Assembly (NCBI RefSeq): GCF_964275005.1
Contig: NC_092695.1
Coordinates: 10,126,197-10,190,196 of the forward strand
Length of the DNA: 64,000 bases
Reading direction: 5' to 3'
From: Diadema setosum
Taxonomy: Eukaryota > Echinodermata > Echinoidea > Diadematoida > Diadematidae
The notes under the pieces are model-generated. The model ran no database searches. It saw only the letters and a program-made list of their open reading frames with translations, and was not told the DNA's origin. The first letter of the stretch is position 1. Each line of letters opens with the position of its first letter. Positions 1 to 11,335 of this stretch are shown piece by piece. A program made the translations under genes and the position numbers.

Positions 1-419
1 ACGCTTACATCCTTTCTATTAACGTGCTATTAACGATGTAAAGACGTTCCACGTACCATATCTTTCCTCCCTCTTTCCGTTTTTAGCTGCAGCGGATGTG
101 AGTTGCGAGGATGCCCAGAGGATGCAGAGAGGATGCAGCGGACGTTTAAGGGATGCCGCACGGACATATAACGTTTGTTGCTCGTATGTCGCGGATTTAC
201 ATCGTACACAGCGGAAAGTTCATCCGTTCTAAAAGTTTTAAGCAGCTTAAAACTTTTTGCGCGGATGAAATCACAGTGGACGGATGCTCGATGGATAGAG
301 CGGATGAAACACGTATGCGATGGGTACACAGCGGATTCGTAGCGTTTTCCAACGGATGGCAAGATTTTTTGTACGCTTTACATCCTCTTTGCATCCGTAA
401 GTGCAGTGGGACCGGGCCT
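1..419. repeat. Palindromic repeat element, left end outside the window
   Basis: The stretch is dense in the word GCGGATG and its complement and is self-complementary around a 12-bp stem (231-242 with 246-257, AAAAGTTTTAAG, 3-base loop). Because of this symmetry both strands give similar conceptual peptides. The word ACGCTTACATCCT at the very start recurs at about 374-387. I read it as a non-coding foldback or MITE-type element; the superfamily is not recognisable and no target-site duplication can be scored because one end is missing. Confidence 0.5.
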
Positions 420-464
420 TAAAGAGAAGTTGTGTTATGATTGTATTTGATAGTATTTGTATTG

Positions 465-655
465 TAATGATTGTAACAGTAATGAATGTGTAAGGAAAGA
501 AGTAGGAAAGGAGAAATGAAAGGAAGTTACAATGATTGTAATAGTAATAATGGTATACGGAAAGAATTGGGGAAGGAGAAGTGAAAGGTTGTGTAATGAT
601 GGAATAATATGTAATGATAGTATAAAGAAAGGAGTAGGGAAGGAGTAATATAAGA
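465..655. repeat. Short tandem repeat, about 3 degenerate copies of ~65-70 bp
   Basis: Each copy starts with AATGATNGTA-like sequence and ends with an AG-rich block (GGAAAGAAGTAGGAAAGGAG and variants). Copies start near 466, 531 and 595 and diverge rightwards. There is no coding potential. Confidence 0.55.
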
Positions 656-659
656 GGGT

Positions 660-2170
660 GTGATTTTATTATTTTGATCTTATGATAAATGGCAATGATG
701 TTAAGTTATTTATGTTGATATGTTGATGATTGTTTGCCTTTCATAATGTATACTAAATGTAGCATGTGCAAGGTACTAGTACACACGTACGAGTTAGGAG
801 TGAAGTAGTTATTTGTTTTTGTTCCCATTTCCACTTTTTATTCAGTATAGAAGATTTTATACAGATAATGATATTTATTTTAAGAACAAGATGTTCTTTT
901 GGTGCGAATAGTTGATTACACTATTCAGTATTCAGCTTTGTGTACTAAGACAAGTGTAATATTTTGTGGAATGTGTTTATTTATTTTATGGCTAAGTACT
1001 GCTTGCAAGAAGTGGCAGGTACATGTGTTTGGTTATTAATTTTATTGAGCATACCCATCAGAGCCATCGGCATGGGGTTGCCTGTTTTAATGAGAATATC
1101 CTGGGGTTGTTAATTTTTGTTGGTGTTATTATGCTAAACTATTTTCTCATTTGCCATATATTTTGGTGCTGTTTTATACGGTGGTTTGGTGATATTTGTT
1201 ATTTAAATTATAGAAGATTACGTCAATTCAGTCATTATAGAACGAATGTTTTTATGATCAGGTTTTACAGTTAGCCTGACATTTCATCTACAGTGTCAAT
1301 TGTTTTTTCTGTGGTGATACCCACCTCTCGACTGATTGTGGCTCAAAGCTGTTCTGGTGAACCCCCTTTTGGTTATGAGAATTTTTCTTTGATCAGTTTA
1401 TTTCATGTTACTGTTTATTCTNNNNNNNNNNNNNNNNNNNNNNNNNNNNNNNNNNNNNNNNNNNNNNNNNNNNNNNNNNNNNNNNNNNNNNNNNNNNNNN
1501 NNNNNNNNNNNNNNNNNNNNNACTACATAGTTCAATGGCAATTCTTCACGGTCATGGATCACTACCACTGTTGTCTGTAGTGCTGTACAGAACCATGGCT
1601 ATCAGTCGAAAGTACATGACAGTTTCATAATGGATGAAAGACCCAAGACTGCCGGTGATCTAAAAAGTGGTACGAAAAGTGGAAAAATGAGGCAGTGTTG
1701 AAGAAATGCAAGGCTAAGCAGTGGAAATACAGCTGTGAAAGGTGAGTTTACTTATCTGTACGACGCCCAGATTAAGTCAGTCCCATATGTGCATCTTGGT
1801 GTTGGGACCGAGATGGGCATCGTACCCTACTTTGAACATGTTGAGTTGATTTATGAGCAACGTAGAATGTCAAATTTGGGTTTTATTACAAATTTTATAA
1901 TTAATCATTCACTGGGATCAATAATCTGCTGGGGAAAATCGTGAAATGGGCCCCACCATACACCGGCACCACAAACAGGGCTCGTCGTCGTGCATCAACA
2001 GATGATCAATGTAAATTAGAACCCTATGTATTTTACGTGTTGGCTACCAGCTAAATGTTTACCTGTACAAGGCTGTAGTGTAGAGCTCTAACGTTAGAGC
2101 TCTATTAAATGTTAGTACTATATAATAAGTTTTAGTAAATTAAACCTTTTGATCTACGGGTTCTGCTCGA
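660..2170. other. AT-rich DNA without recognisable genes (contains a gap)
   Basis: I see no domain, no RNA gene and no clear transposon end in this stretch. The open frames are short and have no family resemblance. Part of it (1422-1521) is unknown sequence. Confidence 0.5.
1422..1521. other. Assembly gap, 100 N
   Basis: A run of exactly 100 N, a conventional gap size, so the true distance between the flanks is unknown. Confidence 0.98.
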
Positions 2171-2171
2171 C

Positions 2172-2511
2172 GATGCAATACCAAGCAAGGTAAATTTACT
2201 ACTAGGCCTAGCTCTATACTAGTAGTAGCTACTACCAGATATTATAGGGTGGACTTACAGCAACAGGGCTGCATGTGTATAAACAGGGTAAATTTACCGG
2301 TAATTTTCAGCGATGCAATACCAAGCAAGGTAAATTACCAGTACAGTAGGCCTACTACTAACGTATAGGGTGGACTTACAGCAACAGGGCTGTGTGTACA
2401 GAAACAGCAGGGTACTTTTCGGCGATGCAATGCCAAGCAAGGTAAATTACTACTAACGTTACTAACATAGGGTGGACTTACAGCAACAGGGCTGCGTGTG
2501 TATAAACAGGC
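2172..2511. repeat. Tandem repeat, three copies of ~90-140 bp
   Basis: Three copies begin with CGATGCAATACCAAGCAAGG (variant in copy 3) near 2172, 2311 and 2422. Each also contains TAGGGTGGACTTACAGCAAC and a following CAGGGCTG word. The copies differ by indels. Non-coding. Confidence 0.75.
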
Positions 2512-2529
2512 GAGCCGCTGTGAACCAAT

Positions 2530-3312
2530 ACTGACATGCAGTAGTGGGGCCTATTTAACAAGTATGCCGTTAGTTTAGCGTAGGGTTGTATACCTATGGT
2601 AAGAATAATCAAGGGTCATGAGGAAGTCTTTCCAAGGATAGAATGAAGGGCAAAATCGTGAAATCGGCCCCACAGCAGTGTGCCTGCACTCGTGCATTTA
2701 GCAATTAAGCAAGGTTAGGTTAGGGTTAGGGTTTAAGGTTAGGTTAGGGTTGTACTTATAGTTGAATTGGCTGTTGAATTAGTCGAGGGACATTAGGGAG
2801 TCTTTCCAAGAATAAAACATGAAGACCAAAGAAAAAAAAAAACGGGAGAAAGGGAGGAGTATGCTGTGGAAATCGGCCCCGCCTCTGTATCAATTGCTCA
2901 TAAACACCGTTTGGTGGGGCCGCATTCACAAGTATTATACTATGGAAGAAAGCCCCAACGCCGTGCTTATGTACCGATGAACGCCACACGGTGGGGCTGA
3001 ATTCACGAGTATAAACAGGCGAGCCGCTGTAGTATTAGTACTGACACGCAGTGGTGGGGCCTACTTCACGAGTATGCCAAATGAAGTGTATTGCTACATT
3101 GTATGCAGTGGAAACTGGTCCTGTTGCTGTATCAATCATGCATATTAAAGTGTCGTTTGGTGGGGCCACATTCCTCAGTATTAGCCCTGTATTGTGCAAG
3201 AAAGCACCATATTGAACACCACATGGTGGGGATGTAACAGGTAAGCTGCCGTATTATTTAGTACTGATGATAGAGAGACAGTGGTGGGGTCCATTTCACA
3301 AGTATGTCACTA
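2530..3312. repeat. Dispersed-tandem repeat with GTGGGGCC...TTCACAAGTAT core
   Basis: At least six degenerate copies of a ~30-bp core (GTGGGGCC, then ATTCAC and AGTAT) lie near 2540, 2915, 2990, 3050, 3160 and 3285, with variable spacers of 60-130 bp. A related word (AAATCGTGAAATNGGCCCCA) occurs at about 1936 and 2652. It looks like a decayed satellite or the inside of an old element. Confidence 0.6.
2711..2752 (+). repeat. Short interstitial telomere-like repeat
   Basis: A mixture of TTAGGG and TTAGG units (about seven in 42 bp), interrupted by one TTTAAGG. TTAGGG is the usual telomere unit of most animals, so this is a tiny interstitial telomeric sequence or a chance low-complexity run. 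Confidence 0.5.
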
Positions 3313-3844
3313 ATTATCTGTTGAAGGAACTGTAATCAATAAATGAAGTTACCCTGACTCATTTTCCCAGTTAAGTTTTCTGTAGATCTACAGCGTGTAA
3401 CTATTCAAGTCAGTCTATACAGTACTGCTTATGCTGTGTTGCAATGGTAATGACCTGGTTACCTACTTTTCTAACTGTTCAAGTTGGTCTATGCAGCACG
3501 GGTGCATTGCCCTGGTAATGATAGAATTAGAGCCTGTCTTATATTCACTGATGGATCTTATGATCCTGATATGATGCATTAGTGGTCTTTTTATGGTTAT
3601 ATTAAACATTAAAAAATTATGTTAAAAAATCTGTAAATCAAACTAGTCCCTTTCTTTTTGGTCTTTTAGTAGAGTAAGTGTTGCTCCAAATCACTATGGC
3701 TGTCTAGAAGCTATTGAGAAATGTATCAAAATTGGAAGTTTGAGGTTGTGCTTGCTACTCGTGGACAGATATTCTAAGCCAACGGTATTAATCACTTTTG
3801 ATTTAATTCTCTTATTCTTCTCCCAATTCAGGTTAATGGTAAAT

Positions 3845-4210
3845 CATCCTTGGAAGTCATACAACCTACAGCATATCTGCAAGCAGCAAGTGTCACTGAG
3901 CTGGCAAGACACCCAACGACCTGCCCAACTCGTTGTCATGCCCAATACATCTGTCCCCCCAGGAGCAAACCTCCCGAGGAGGGAGTGGGTGTCATTAAAT
4001 CGGATTCGAACCCGAGTTGGGCGTTTCAACGCAGCCATGCATCGGTGGGGGCTACGCCCGTCAGCAGCCTGCCAGTGTGGTGCACCAGAACAGACTGCTC
4101 AACACATCTTGAGTGAGTGCCCTGATCTCCGCCCTCCTGACAACATGGACCTGACACACCCTACTCCTGAGACTGTAACTTGGCTACAACAACTGAGGGA
4201 CGTTATTTAG
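3845..4210 (+). pseudogene. 3' end of a non-LTR retrotransposon (LINE) ORF2, 5'-truncated
   Basis: The frame ending at the TAG at 4208-4210 encodes the C-terminal tail typical of many LINE reverse transcriptases: a stretch like LNRIRTRVGRFNAAMHRWGL, then a Cys-Cys-His-Cys knuckle (ACQCG, then HILSEC). Endonuclease and polymerase domains are absent, as expected of a 5'-truncated copy. An (AAG)n tail follows directly. I would place it among the Jockey/CR1-like lineages but cannot assign the clade by eye. The upstream part of the open frame (3740-3844) looks like unrelated flanking DNA. It cannot move on its own. Confidence 0.8.
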
Positions 4211-4245
4211 CTGCCGCTGCCTCATACGCAAGAAGAAGAAGAAGC
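4211..4245 (+). repeat. LINE 3' tail with (AAG)n
   Basis: A very short 3' UTR after the LINE stop codon runs into four to five AAG units. This is the simple-repeat tail used by some LINE families instead of poly(A), and it marks the 3' terminus of the insertion. The LINE fragment at 54186-54425 has the same type of tail. Confidence 0.7.
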
Positions 4246-5450
4246 GCACATCGATGACATTTACCATGCCTTATACCAGGAGGGTGACAGGATGCATTCA
4301 TAGCAGTACATGAAAGGCCAAGATTTCGTGAATCAGAGGATTGCGAGAAATCACAGAGCTTATCATTCATTTCTGAGCTCATGCGTACTGAACCAGACAA
4401 CAGAACCATCACAGTGGTCTTAATCTCATTGAATGCTGAATCAAGCTTTCTTGAGTACGCCGGTAGGTGCAACGTACTTCGAGTGGCTGTGTGTTTTTGA
4501 CATCATTAAACTTAAGCTGAGAGGAGGAGAAAACATCCCTGGAAAACAACATCAAGGTGATATTGCTTGCATTTAGGCGGTGGACAGGAATTCGGCGAGG
4601 GACTAACCAAGTGGCCAGTGCTTTGAATGACTTCCTTGATATTGAATACAGTGGACATCTCTGGCAACGAGGATGAAGCAACAGTGGCCACCAATGATGA
4701 ACGGAACTCTGACTCGAGCTTATGGCAAGACATTATGATTCCTAGGGCAGGCACTTTAACTAGTTGAGATATTCTGCCATGGACTTGATGGTATGCATTT
4801 CATGCGGTAAACCTCCTGTTTTGGCTGTAAATGACTCAATTTTTACTTTTTAGAAATGAACATGGTAAGAAGACAAAAAAAAGACAATGTGAATCACAGT
4901 ACAGATGCCTAGATGTAGGCCTTATTGCTGTTGACTTACGTATAAACAAAGAGTTTTGTCCACAGATGTGCTTTCATGTGCATCTGTTGCCTTCTTAATA
5001 AGTACTACAGTTTTAGCAAATTGACATTTTTTTTAAACAGATGTTTGGTTAGTCCAGATCAAAAAGCCTCCAGCAAAGCCTTGCGATGCTTTCTTAGTAT
5101 TAATAGGTAAAGCATACAATGTGAGGGCTTATCATAGTGAGTTGTTTTCATGTCTGTTGCAGTCAGATTTCTGCATGACAACCTGTATTTTATTTTCACC
5201 TGAAGTAAATACTATCAGTCAACATGATTTCACAATCTCTGCAAGTCCTCACTTTCCTTGAGTCACTGTACCTTCTGTATAGACTTCATGATATTCAGTG
5301 CAAAGTGTTATTAGGAGATCAAAGTATGTAATTTGTTGTTGTTGCTGCTGCAGTTGTATTTTGCATGTGTGGAATGTATAATGAATAGGTGTATGCTGCT
5401 ATTATGAGTAAAATTAAAAGCAGCATGCTGGGAAGGATTTCACATTTTGA
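4246..5450. other. Unannotated stretch after the LINE
   Basis: No gene is recognised. A 46-codon open frame around 4629-4767 has an acidic composition that could be a host exon, but it has no family resemblance, so I do not call it. The remainder is AT-rich. Confidence 0.4.
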
Positions 5451-5452
5451 TG

Positions 5453-5562
5453 TGTGTGTGTTTTGGTGCATTTGTGTGTGTATGTGTATGTGGGTGTGTG
5501 TTTGGGTGGGTGTGTGTGTGTGTGGGTGTGCGTGTGTGTGGGTATGTGTGGCTACTGTGATG
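5453..5562 (+). repeat. (TG)n microsatellite, interrupted
   Basis: GT/TG dinucleotide repeat with interruptions (GGGTG, TATG). Confidence 0.9.
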
Positions 5563-5634
5563 TAAATTTATGCAGTTCTCTAGTATTTACCTGGATTGTA
5601 CATTAATGACATTCCCTAATACCAATGTTATTGA

Positions 5635-5915
5635 ACAACTCAAAAGTATTTCTTCCAAAAGGCGCTAAATCCATGATTTCTTCCAAAAGGCGCTAAATCC
5701 GAAAAAATCTGAAATATAAAAATTCATAAAAAATAAATGGTGTGTGCAGGATTTTTTTAATGTGCATTTTTATTACCTACTGTGATGGCACTTCCACTAG
5801 GAGCATAGAGCTAATGAATAAACAAGCTGTAATATGTGTAATTAAAAAACATCAATTTACTCGAAAGTAGCCGGAATGGATTTAGCGCCTTTTGGTTGCA
5901 AGCTCTTCAATTGTA
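5635..5915. mobile_element. Small foldback/MITE-like element with AAAAGGCGCTAAATCC ends
   Basis: The word CCAAAAGGCGCTAAATCC occurs twice in direct orientation (about 5655 and 5683) and once inverted (about 5878-5896). The outer flanks (ATTGAACAACTC and CTCTTCAATTG) are also roughly complementary, giving ~40-bp imperfect inverted ends around ~200 bp of AT-rich core. No protein is encoded. No clear target duplication was found. Confidence 0.5.
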
Positions 5916-6365
5916 CATCACAAAAACTTCCAAAACTCATTTCAATTCTTATGTATTTTATTGTTTTCAGAATTTCTTATGTATTTCTTTGTTTTTCAAC
6001 TTTTGTTTTTTTCTTTGTTTTTTCATTGGAAATTGTCACTGACCACTTTTCTACCATAATTAGCACAAAATTAATCAATGAAAGTGATTAATTGTGAAAA
6101 TAATCAGGTTTTTATGACTTTCATGACAGAGCACTGTTTTCCATAGGAAATGTACACAAAATCACAAAATTGTGCCCGTTTTGGGGCAACATTCCGTTAC
6201 AAAAATGGGCGTGGCTTTGCAAAAGTATGCGCGGACGTTGCAAAAGTTGCGCAAGACTTGAACGAAGAAAGTCAAGAAGCCTCGCGATGAGGCCTTCTCG
6301 CGTTACAGAATTATAGCGCGAAACGTCAAGGGGGGGCGGATTCCGCCCCCCCCCCCCCCCACCCC
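5916..6365. other. AT-rich spacer ending in a C homopolymer
   Basis: Nothing recognisable is seen apart from GC-rich sequence (6180-6345) and a G7/C16 palindrome-like block at about 6332-6360 that may be the end of a decayed element. Confidence 0.4.
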
Positions 6366-6369
6366 TGGC

Positions 6370-7740
6370 CCTTTTAGGGTTAAACAGACATTTTTGGGTA
6401 TAACTCGGCTATTTTTCGGTCTATTGTGATGGTTTTGGTGTCTAACCCCATGTTTTAGGGGTCAAGGAAATGGATTATCATGATAATTTTAGTGGAAAAC
6501 CCAAGCTTCTACATGAAACTAACCTTTTTCCCATATTTAGGGTTAAATTTCCTTCTCCTTTACCCCTACCCCAACCGCCATTTTATGCCTTTTTTTCCGC
6601 GTTTTTTTCAAGTCATGTTAACTACCATACTTTTAATAAAAAGTTCTAGCAATCCATTTTTTTTTTTCTACCGACAATACAGCAAGAAATATACAAATAA
6701 CTTACGGTATACATGTATGTGTCATGCCAATACTGGTATGTGGCTGGTGCATTCAGAATGCATGGTAACTGTGGAACCAGTATTAAAAACTGTACAGTCT
6801 GTATCTGCTTTAAAGTGTCCATTAACATTTTGGTCCTAAGACCTTTAACAATATAAATACATAGATATAATAATAATAATAATAGAGGTGGGCTATAGAG
6901 GGTGACATTTTCAGAACATGCTCATCACACCTTAGTTTGATAACTTTTTGCCTACTGACACCATTTTTGGAAAAAAGAACGAAAAAAATGCAAAATCCGG
7001 GGTGCCCTGGCCGAAATCGTAAAAAATCCAAGATGGCTGCCGTTTCGGCTTTAAAAAGACACTTTTGGCCGTAACTTGGCTATTTTTTGGTCTATTGTGA
7101 TGATTTTGGTGTTTGACCCCATGTTTTAGGGGTCAAAGAAATGGATTATCATGATAATTTTAGTTTAAAACCTAAGCTTCAACATGAAACTAACCTTTTA
7201 CCCATATTTAGGGTTAAATTTCCTTCTCCTTTACCCCTCGGCCCTACCCCAACCGCCATGTTTTGCCTTTTTTTTTTTCAAGTCATGTTAACTACCATAC
7301 TTTTAATAACAAGTTCTAGCAATCCATTTTTATTCTACTGACAATACAGCAAGAAATATACAAATAACTTATGGTATACATTACATGTATGTGTCATGCC
7401 AATACTGGTATGTGGCTGGTGCATTCAGAATGCATGGTAACTGTGGAACCAGTATTAAATACTGTATCTGCTTTATAGTGACCATTAACATTTTGGTTCT
7501 AAGACTTTTAACAATATAAATAAATAGATATAAGAATAAATGTTCCTTCTCCTTTACCCCTACCCCAACCGCCATTTTTTTGTACTTTTTTCTGTATTTT
7601 TTTTCAAGTCATGTTAACTACATCCATACTCTTAATAACAAGTTCTAGCTATCAATATGGTGTTTTCTTGCAACAATACAGCAAGAAATACAAATAACTT
7701 ACATTATACATGGTTTACATATATGTGTCATGCACTACAG
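6370..7740. repeat. Tandem repeat of ~0.66 kb, two full copies and one partial
   Basis: The landmark GTCTATTGTGATG occurs at about 6420 and 7090, followed in both copies by GGATTATCATGATAATTTTAG, TACCCCTACCCCAACCGCCA-like sequence and a block ending in CCATTAACATTTTGG. A third, partial copy starts near 7540. An inverted copy of much of the unit lies at about 24090-24670, so the unit is a dispersed repeat that was also tandemly duplicated here. Several frames are open in patches but shared stops and frameshifts argue against a gene. Confidence 0.75.
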
Positions 7741-9300
7741 GTGTGAATACCGAATGTTTATCAGCACTACAAAGCAGATACAGTATAAGCACTGGCTTCT
7801 GTTACAATTAAATGTACCATGCATCCTGAATGCACAAGCCACACTATATACCGATATGTGCATAACACATGTAAACCATGTGTAAGCTATTTGTTATAAG
7901 ATGTCATTATATATGGTGTGAAGTTTATATCAACACATTGTGTTGGGTAACCATCACACATGGTAATGATTTTAATGGTCAGAATTACTGTAAAGCCAAT
8001 GCTGGTTTTATTTTTGTGATATGTTTTATTTTATATACAACTCTTCGTATACACACAGGTTATCATCAGGGATATCTCATTCAGGTTCATTTGATGCTTT
8101 GTTAGGTAGGTCATACTCTTGGTGTTTTTTATGTTGACAGGCAAGTTTTCAGAAACATAATTAGGGTATATGACATTTGTTGATATCTTGACATTTCAAT
8201 AGATGCTGACACAACGTCTACAGGTATATGCAAGTCACATATGGAATATGATGTTTTGGTTTTAGGTTGTAATATGATTACAACAGTTGGATTATATGCA
8301 GTTGCTTGTGGAAGAGATGACGTGTTTTATAATCGTTGTACACAGGTTAATCATTTGATAATGACAGTGTAAAAATTGATTTATGTTGCATGTGTGTTCT
8401 AACGAGGAAACCACATGATTTTGGTACAAGTGTATTGTTTGTACTGTATGCATGACATGATTGCATAAAGGTTAAGGTGTTGAGAAAGTTAACATTGCAG
8501 TATTCAGTGTTGCACAACTACATGCAATTCCAATATGCTGTAACTCACAAGCAGCAGTAACTCACGAGAGTGTAAGATTGGAACATGTTGAATGGTACTA
8601 AAGTCGTACATGTTTTATCACAGGTTGTGATGATGATATAGCCATAGCATACTTTGTTTATGTATTCTTATAATGATGCAAACATGGTAAACTCATGGAG
8701 TTATAAGAGTGAATTGGAAGAGGAATGTACAATGCTGTTCCAAAATATTGTGCCAACATACACATAGAGTCCTTTTGTGTTAAAACGTTAAATGCACTCT
8801 TTTAGGGGGAAAGTGTTATGGATACATGTGCATTGTATTATCATTTCTGGGTACTTTATCGTTCCGCGGAGGAATTATATGTAAATAAAAGAGTTCGACA
8901 AGATGACCGAGATCGACCAAACACCTTGTTTGAGAGTCTGGGTATTTTTGGTGGTTATGATGGTTCGTTAGGCCAAAGTTAACCTCCCGTAACACTAGGC
9001 TGATATCACAAAGCGTGAATATGCATGAGTGCGCAAGTTTGTGAGTGTGTGTGTGTGTGTCTGTGTTGTGTGCTGTGATAAAAAAAACAACTAATGTAGT
9101 GTTGATGGGTGAGAAAAAAGAAAAGAATCACTGTTTGAAAATTACAATACAGGAAAGGTTAAATATGCATTTTCAATATCAAAAGACAAAACGGTGGAAT
9201 GATAATAATAATAATAGAGAAACTCTTATAAATCACTCAAAGGACAAAACCAGTTGTCTAATATTTTCCACAAAAGACTCTCAATACTAAGCAATGGTTA
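7741..9300. other. AT-rich DNA without recognisable features
   Basis: Only a short (GT)n run at about 9043-9062 stands out. No exon, RNA gene or transposon terminus could be supported. Confidence 0.5.
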
Positions 9301-9312
9301 CAAATGGGTCTA

Positions 9313-9912
9313 GGACTTGTCTCCCGGAGGACAACTCCCCCGGGGACTACTCCCACCTGACAACTCCCCCGGAGGACGTCTCCCCCGAAGGACTACTCCC
9401 CCGGAGGATGTTTCCCCCGGGGGACGACTCCCCCGGGGGACAACTCCCCCGGGGGACAACTCCCCCGTAGGACAACTCCCCCGGAGGACAACTCCCACCT
9501 GACAACTGCCCCGGGGACGTCTCCCCCGGGGGACGACTCCCCCGGGGGGCCACTCCCCCGGGGGGCCACTCCCCCGGGGGGCCACTCCCCCGGGGGGCCA
9601 CTCCCCCGGGGGGCCACTCCCCCGGGGGGCCACTCCCCCGGGGGGCCACTCCCCCCGGGGGGGCCACTCCCCCCGGGGGGACCACTCCCCCCGGGGGACC
9701 ACTCCCCCCGGGGGACCACTCCCCCCGGGGGACCACTCCCCCCGGGGGACCACTCCCCCCGGGGGACCACTCCCCCCGGGGGACCACTCCCCCCGGGGGA
9801 CCACTCCCCCCGGGGGACCACTCTCCCGGGGGACGTACACGTACAACTCCCCCGGGGGACAACTCCCCCGGAGGACAACTCCCACCTGACAACTGCCCCA
9901 GGGACGTCTCCT
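9313..9912. repeat. GC-rich minisatellite, ~16-bp unit containing CCCCCGGGGG
   Basis: Some 35 units of the type CCACTCCCCCGGGGGG fill this block. The centre (about 9545-9830) is the most regular, with one run of GGCCACT-type units followed by one of GACCACT-type units; edge units are more varied. Every unit holds a C5-6G5-6 palindrome with a CCCGGG core. All three minus-strand frames are open for 160-205 codons because the unit lacks stops, giving Pro/Gly-rich peptides; this is a composition artefact, not a gene. A second copy of the array in inverted orientation lies at 34857-35093. Confidence 0.9.
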
Positions 9913-10345
9913 GGGGGACAATCTCATACTGAACAGAGATGGGTTTTTTTGTGTGTCCTAGAAATTAAAATTAAATTCATCTGTGTAAAAACAGTATTCT
10001 TTTTATATAAAATTTAAATTAAAGTTGGCGTTACCTAAGACACGTCCATGTTTAAAACAAAGTTTTTGAAATCACAGCACAAAGTTTTTACCATTGTACA
10101 CGCTACATTTAATGTCGAAAAAAGTAGAAACGCAGGTCCATTTTATCACTGAAAATTGGTGAAGAGGTAAACACATTGACGGAAACACGCTTTTGAGGGG
10201 AGAGTTCATTCCTTAACATGTACCTGTTATTCTTCATTACTTTATAATATTTTAAGAAGTCCATTCTTTGATGATTTTCTTTTTCTTTTTGCAATTCATG
10301 ATTATGATAAGGAATATGTTAAATGAAAGAAAGATATCGTTCAGA
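9913..10345. repeat. Flank of the minisatellite-carrying dispersed repeat (copy 1)
   Basis: This AT-rich segment matches 34410-34856 in inverted orientation almost throughout, including words such as AACATATTCCTTATCATAAT and GACACGTCCATGTTT-like sequence. Minisatellite plus flank therefore form one ~1-kb repeat family. The right boundary near 10345 is set by the start of a different repeat that is also seen without this neighbour at 32886. Confidence 0.75.
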
Positions 10346-10521
10346 GGGGTGAAGGCTCAAGTTTTTTCAGTTTGTCTCCCTCTACAAAGGACTTAGCCCG
10401 ACCAGACGCTGTTAATACGCTACGCGAATACAGCCTGTCGCGCTACGTATGTACAGCGGCGACTGGGCTGTGTATAGTTACAAAGGACTATGTTGTTAGA
10501 AATACCCTTTTAATGGGGTTA
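10346..10521 (-). repeat. Left half of a dispersed repeat split by a 13.3-kb insertion
   Basis: The words GTTTGTCTCCCTCTACAAAG and ATACCCTTTTAATGGGGTTA match the complement of 32773-32886. The other half of the repeat resumes at 23863. The segment also contains an 86-bp insertion (10394-10479) absent from the other copy. Confidence 0.85.
10394..10479. mobile_element. 86-bp micro-insertion with 10-bp direct repeats
   Basis: The insert is flanked by ACAAAGGACT at 10384-10393 and 10480-10489. The paralogous repeat at 32773-32886 carries a single ACAAAGGA-type site and no insert. The GC-rich insert has imperfectly complementary portions (TAGCCCGACCAGACGCTGT against ACAGCGGCGACTGGGCT). It encodes nothing. 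A miniature DNA element is likely, superfamily unknown. Confidence 0.6.
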
Positions 10522-10718
10522 CAGGGCTCGACCTTAACTTTTTTTCTAGGAAGCCAGCCGGGCTCCTCGGGGACCTTTTTAGGGAGCCAAATTGAGTTTT
10601 AGAGAGCCACGTTTCCCTCAGTCACAATCGGCAGTAGAGGTCTATTACATGTATTAACCTGGTGGAGAAGATTTCATTTCGATATAACATGCATTTCTCC
10701 ACAGACACAAGTCTGATA

Positions 10719-11184
10719 CCCCTTTCAGGTAATCGCGGTTCAATTATCCGCATCCAAATAATGCGGATGAAGTAGTCAAAATCGCGTTCATATATCCCAT
10801 GAAGTGCGCACTACTTTTACGAGCACCCGTTCATATAATGGTTCGAAGGACGGAGTTATTTGTCATGGTTACGGCGCACGCCTCTATAATGACGTAATGT
10901 TTCCGGTGAATATCCTCACGTGTATGCACACCTCTCGCGCGCTCAAGCTCAGCAATCAGCGGTTGTGCGGGAAATCGAGTGACCTTTGACCGAACTGTGG
11001 AATGTTAGTGCGGATAAGTCGTAAAACGCGTTCATGTATTCTCGATCTACTCCTTATGCTGCAATTATGCGCATAATAGCAGCATCAAAATAATGCGCAC
11101 TTTTCTACTCCTCTCCCGTTCATGTAATCGAAATTTTACGACTTTGTGCTCCTATTATCCGCATCCACGATTACCTGAAAGGGG
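10719..11184. mobile_element. MITE, 466 bp, TIR CCCCTTTCAGGTAATCG, TSD TA
   Basis: Terminal inverted repeats CCCCTTTCAGGTAATCG (left) and its complement (right, CGATTACCTGAAAGGGG with one mismatch) are flanked by TA on both sides (10717-10718 and 11185-11186). The inside is GC-richer than the surroundings and holds the subterminal word TTATCCGCATCC in both orientations. No protein is encoded. TA targets suggest Tc1/mariner-type mobilisation. Confidence 0.8.
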
Positions 11185-11219
11185 TATGAGATAGTCTCTA
11201 ACGGGTTTTAGCACAGTCA

Positions 11220-11335
11220 CAGTGTGTGTGTGTGTGTGTGTGTGTGCGTGCGTGCGTGCGTGTGTCGTGTGTGTGTGTGCCTGTGCCTGCCGTGCACCTG
11301 CGTGGTGTGTGTGTAGGTGTTTTGTGTGGTCCCTC
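11220..11335 (+). repeat. (GT)n microsatellite with variants
   Basis: GT repeat interrupted by GTGC and GTGTC units. Open frames across it on both strands reflect the repeat. Confidence 0.85.

Noticed and set aside
4004..4018. GGTTCGAATCC on the minus strand as a tRNA B box
   Set aside because: It lies in the LINE coding fragment, no A box or cloverleaf surrounds it, and it is explained by codons for an Arg/Ile-rich stretch.
4629..4767. 46-codon acidic open frame as a host terminal exon
   Set aside because: No recognised family, no clear acceptor, and length is within chance expectation.
9310..9927. Three long minus-strand open frames (160-205 codons) encoding Pro/Gly-rich peptides
   Set aside because: They coincide exactly with a ~16-bp minisatellite whose unit has no stop in any frame; the other copy of the array is open on both strands for the same reason.
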